Part shown: in pieces, positions 62,560 to 64,000 of the stretch
Position numbering within the stretch: the stretch's first letter is position 1
Layout: each line of letters opens with the position of its first letter
Assembly (NCBI GenBank): GCA_016745215.1
Contig: CP050890.1
Location: 5,270,001 to 5,334,000 of the forward strand
From: Thiohalocapsa sp. PB-PSB1
GTDB taxonomy: Bacteria; Pseudomonadota; Gammaproteobacteria; Chromatiales; Chromatiaceae
Length of the DNA: 64,000 bases
Direction: 5' to 3'
Program-made: the position numbers and the translations under genes
Notes under the pieces: model-generated
Databases searched by the model: none
Seen by the model: only the letters and a program-made list of their open reading frames with translations
Told to the model about the DNA's origin: nothing

Positions 62560-63363
62560 ATGTCAGCCCTTGTTGTTGTACCACGCGCCCTGCGAGTCTG
62601 CGAACATGTGCTCACCGGCAGCCTACTTGCGTCCGTCGCCAGGCTAGCGCGCCTCTTGCATCTCCAGCACCTTTGGGTTCCCGCGGCGACCTGCTGGTGG
62701 CACCGGCGTCTGTGCTGGATTTTGCAATTGCAGGTGGAGGTTACCGGTGTGTTCGAACCAGGCGCATTGCTGGTCGCAAATCACGTCTCCTGGCTGGACA
62801 TTCCTACTGTAGGTGCGCATGGCACCGTTGCCTTTGTGTCTAAAGAAGAGATACGCCATTGGCCGATCATCGGCGGCCTTGCTCAGGCAGCCGGAACCTT
62901 ATTCATCAAGCGCGGCGGCAACCAAGCCGCGGACTTGATCGAGCAGATCGGCAAGCGCATCGACAGCGGCAGCAGTGTGCTGATCTTTCCCGAGGGCACC
63001 ACCGGTGATGGATACGCGCTGCGACGATTCTACCCGCGCCTGTTCGCGGCGGTGCAAGCGAACGCGGGCGCCGTTCAACCGGTGGCGATTCGATACGGCA
63101 GCAACGCCGAGCCGGACCCGGTTGCGCCCTTCATCGACAACGATAGCCTGGCAATCCACCTGCTGCGCGTATTGCGTAACCCTGGCATTCACGTACATAT
63201 CGCTTTCCTGCCGCCAATTGATCCGACGGGCCACGACCGCCGCTCTATGGCCGATGTAACCCGCGCCGCCATCGCCGCACGGCTTGGACTCGGCGAACAA
63301 CCCGCGCAATATGTAAAATTGCCGCGTGTGCAGACCGCAAGCCGCACGTCCGCCTCGCGATGA
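62560..63363 (+). CDS. olsA: OlsA-like 1-acyl acyltransferase
   Basis: A 267-aa PlsC-family enzyme. NHVSWLDIPTV is a variant of the NHxSxxD catalytic block, FVSKEEIRHWPIIGGLAQAAGTLFIKRG the second motif, and VLIFPEGTTGDG the FPEGT motif. Next to olsB it should add the second acyl chain to lyso-ornithine lipid at the inner membrane; a lysophosphatidic acid acyltransferase is the alternative. Spacing from olsB is 60 bp. Confidence 0.8.
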   Translation: MSALVVVPRALRVCEHVLTGSLLASVARLARLLHLQHLWVPAATCWWHRRLCWILQLQVEVTGVFEPGALLVANHVSWLDIPTVGAHGTVAFVSKEEIRHWPIIGGLAQAAGTLFIKRGGNQAADLIEQIGKRIDSGSSVLIFPEGTTGDGYALRRFYPRLFAAVQANAGAVQPVAIRYGSNAEPDPVAPFIDNDSLAIHLLRVLRNPGIHVHIAFLPPIDPTGHDRRSMADVTRAAIAARLGLGEQPAQYVKLPRVQTASRTSASR

Positions 63364-63388
63364 GCCCTAATCACCAAGGTGCGACAGC

Positions 63389-64000
63389 ATGCCGGACAAC
63401 CCCACCGAAGCGCTAAGAATCGCCGTTGTCACGGAGACCTATCCTCCAGAAATCAATGGCGTTGCCAATACTATGCGGCAATTGGTCGAAGGACTGAGGC
63501 GCCATGGGCATCAAGTCACATTGGTTCGTCCCCGCCAGCATGGGGATCGGCGCATCGACCGCAAAACCACCGACGAGATGTTGGTGCCGGGACTGCCGAT
63601 TCCTGGCTATCGCGGTCTGCGTTTCGGATTACCCGTTTACTGGCGACTGCTGCATCAGTGGAAACGCAATCTTCCGGATGCCATCTATGTGGCGACTCAG
63701 GGTCCGTTGGGACATGCCGCGCTGAATGCCGCACGCGCTCTCGACGTCGCAACGGTGACCGGCTTTCATACACAATTTGGCCAATACAGTCGGTATTATG
63801 GCCTGAGCCTACTGACTCGGGCAATCGTCAACGGGCTCAGGAATTTTCACAATCGTTCCGACAGCACTCTGGTACCAACTTCCGCTTTGGAACATGAGCT
63901 GGACGAACATGGATTTCATAATGTTCATGTATTCAGTCGCGGGGTCGATACCGACTTGTTTTCTCCGACCAAACGCTGTGCTGATTTACGCCGGTCCTGG
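63389..64000 (+). CDS. GT4 glycosyltransferase, 5' part
   Basis: The first 204 codons are in the window and the frame runs off the end. TETYPPEINGVANTMRQLVEGLRRHGHQVTLVRP and the TGFHTQFGQYSRYYG segment are those of MgtA-like GT4 enzymes that glycosylate diacylglycerol or related lipids. Its place after olsBA suggests membrane-lipid remodelling. It begins 26 bp after olsA. Confidence 0.85.
   Translation, partial: MPDNPTEALRIAVVTETYPPEINGVANTMRQLVEGLRRHGHQVTLVRPRQHGDRRIDRKTTDEMLVPGLPIPGYRGLRFGLPVYWRLLHQWKRNLPDAIYVATQGPLGHAALNAARALDVATVTGFHTQFGQYSRYYGLSLLTRAIVNGLRNFHNRSDSTLVPTSALEHELDEHGFHNVHVFSRGVDTDLFSPTKRCADLRRSW

Overview
The window is about 64 kb from a gammaproteobacterium of roughly 60% GC. 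The housekeeping block rpoH - ftsX/ftsE/ftsY - two M16 peptidases - rsmD - coaD - 2[4Fe-4S] ferredoxin is typical of Gammaproteobacteria. The IS91, ISL3, IS630 and IS4 elements, the dispersed short repeats and the ornithine-lipid genes would fit a purple sulfur bacterium (Chromatiales), but that placement is an inference from gene style, not from a marker gene.

Positions 1-12.2 kb and 18.6-28.4 kb are an integron gene-cassette array on the + strand. I found about a dozen attC-like sites (R'' box, long imperfect palindrome, R' box GTTRRRY). Cassette boundaries can be checked internally, because the first bases of a cassette (after G^TTRRRY) must be complementary to the R'' box of its own attC. 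This holds exactly for 2475-4367, 4368-4859, 6673-7428, 8757-9475, 9476-11182, 23732-25833, 25834-26734 and 26735-28435, and with one mismatch for two more. No integron integrase is visible, so the array is either a CALIN (attC cluster lacking an integrase) or the distal part of a chromosomal integron. Cargo: small lipoproteins, a phospholipase A2-like lipoprotein, an AbiGi-like protein joined to a HEPN protein, a YbjN-like protein, zinc-ribbon proteins, a RES-domain toxin-like protein, and two cassettes whose only cargo is an IS91-type transposase. A smaller array on the - strand lies at 59.2-60.3 kb, and one of its attC sites closely resembles the attC at 4776-4865.

Between the two halves (12.2-18.3 kb) are a nested ISL3 pair, three copies of a 22-bp dispersed repeat, and a compact restriction-modification-like pair: a PD-(D/E)XK nuclease-like protein converging on an 836-aa fusion of an XRE helix-turn-helix with a Zn-ribbon adenine methylase. 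The fusion has a near-consensus promoter whose spacing predicts a leaderless mRNA, with a perfect palindrome over the -35 box. At 19.4-23.5 kb there is a tight five-gene operon (HpcH/HpaI aldolase, glycosyltransferase, cupin, flippase-like membrane protein, DUF6817-like protein), bracketed by attC sites.

28.6-35.0 kb is a graveyard: a truncated caspase-like gene joined to a broken FixL-like kinase, a receiver lacking its output domain, an intact antitoxin/PIN pair, MITEs nested with target duplications, two blocks of degenerate repeats built on AAAGTGGGTGTCC, and a P1B-like ATPase lacking the CPC motif whose C-terminus is encoded by a MITE.

35.0-58.9 kb is mostly core chromosome: methyltransferase, rpoH, ftsXEY, M16 peptidases, rsmD, coaD, ferredoxin, gamma-glutamyltransferase, Tim44-like and CPBP proteins, a CPA1 antiporter, geranylgeranyl-reductase-family and CrtC-like proteins, a DUF255 thioredoxin protein with a DsbD-N-like tail, and a Ca2+-ATPase. 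After the second small array and a dead IS91-associated tyrosine recombinase, the window ends with olsB/olsA-type ornithine lipid genes and the start of a GT4 glycosyltransferase.
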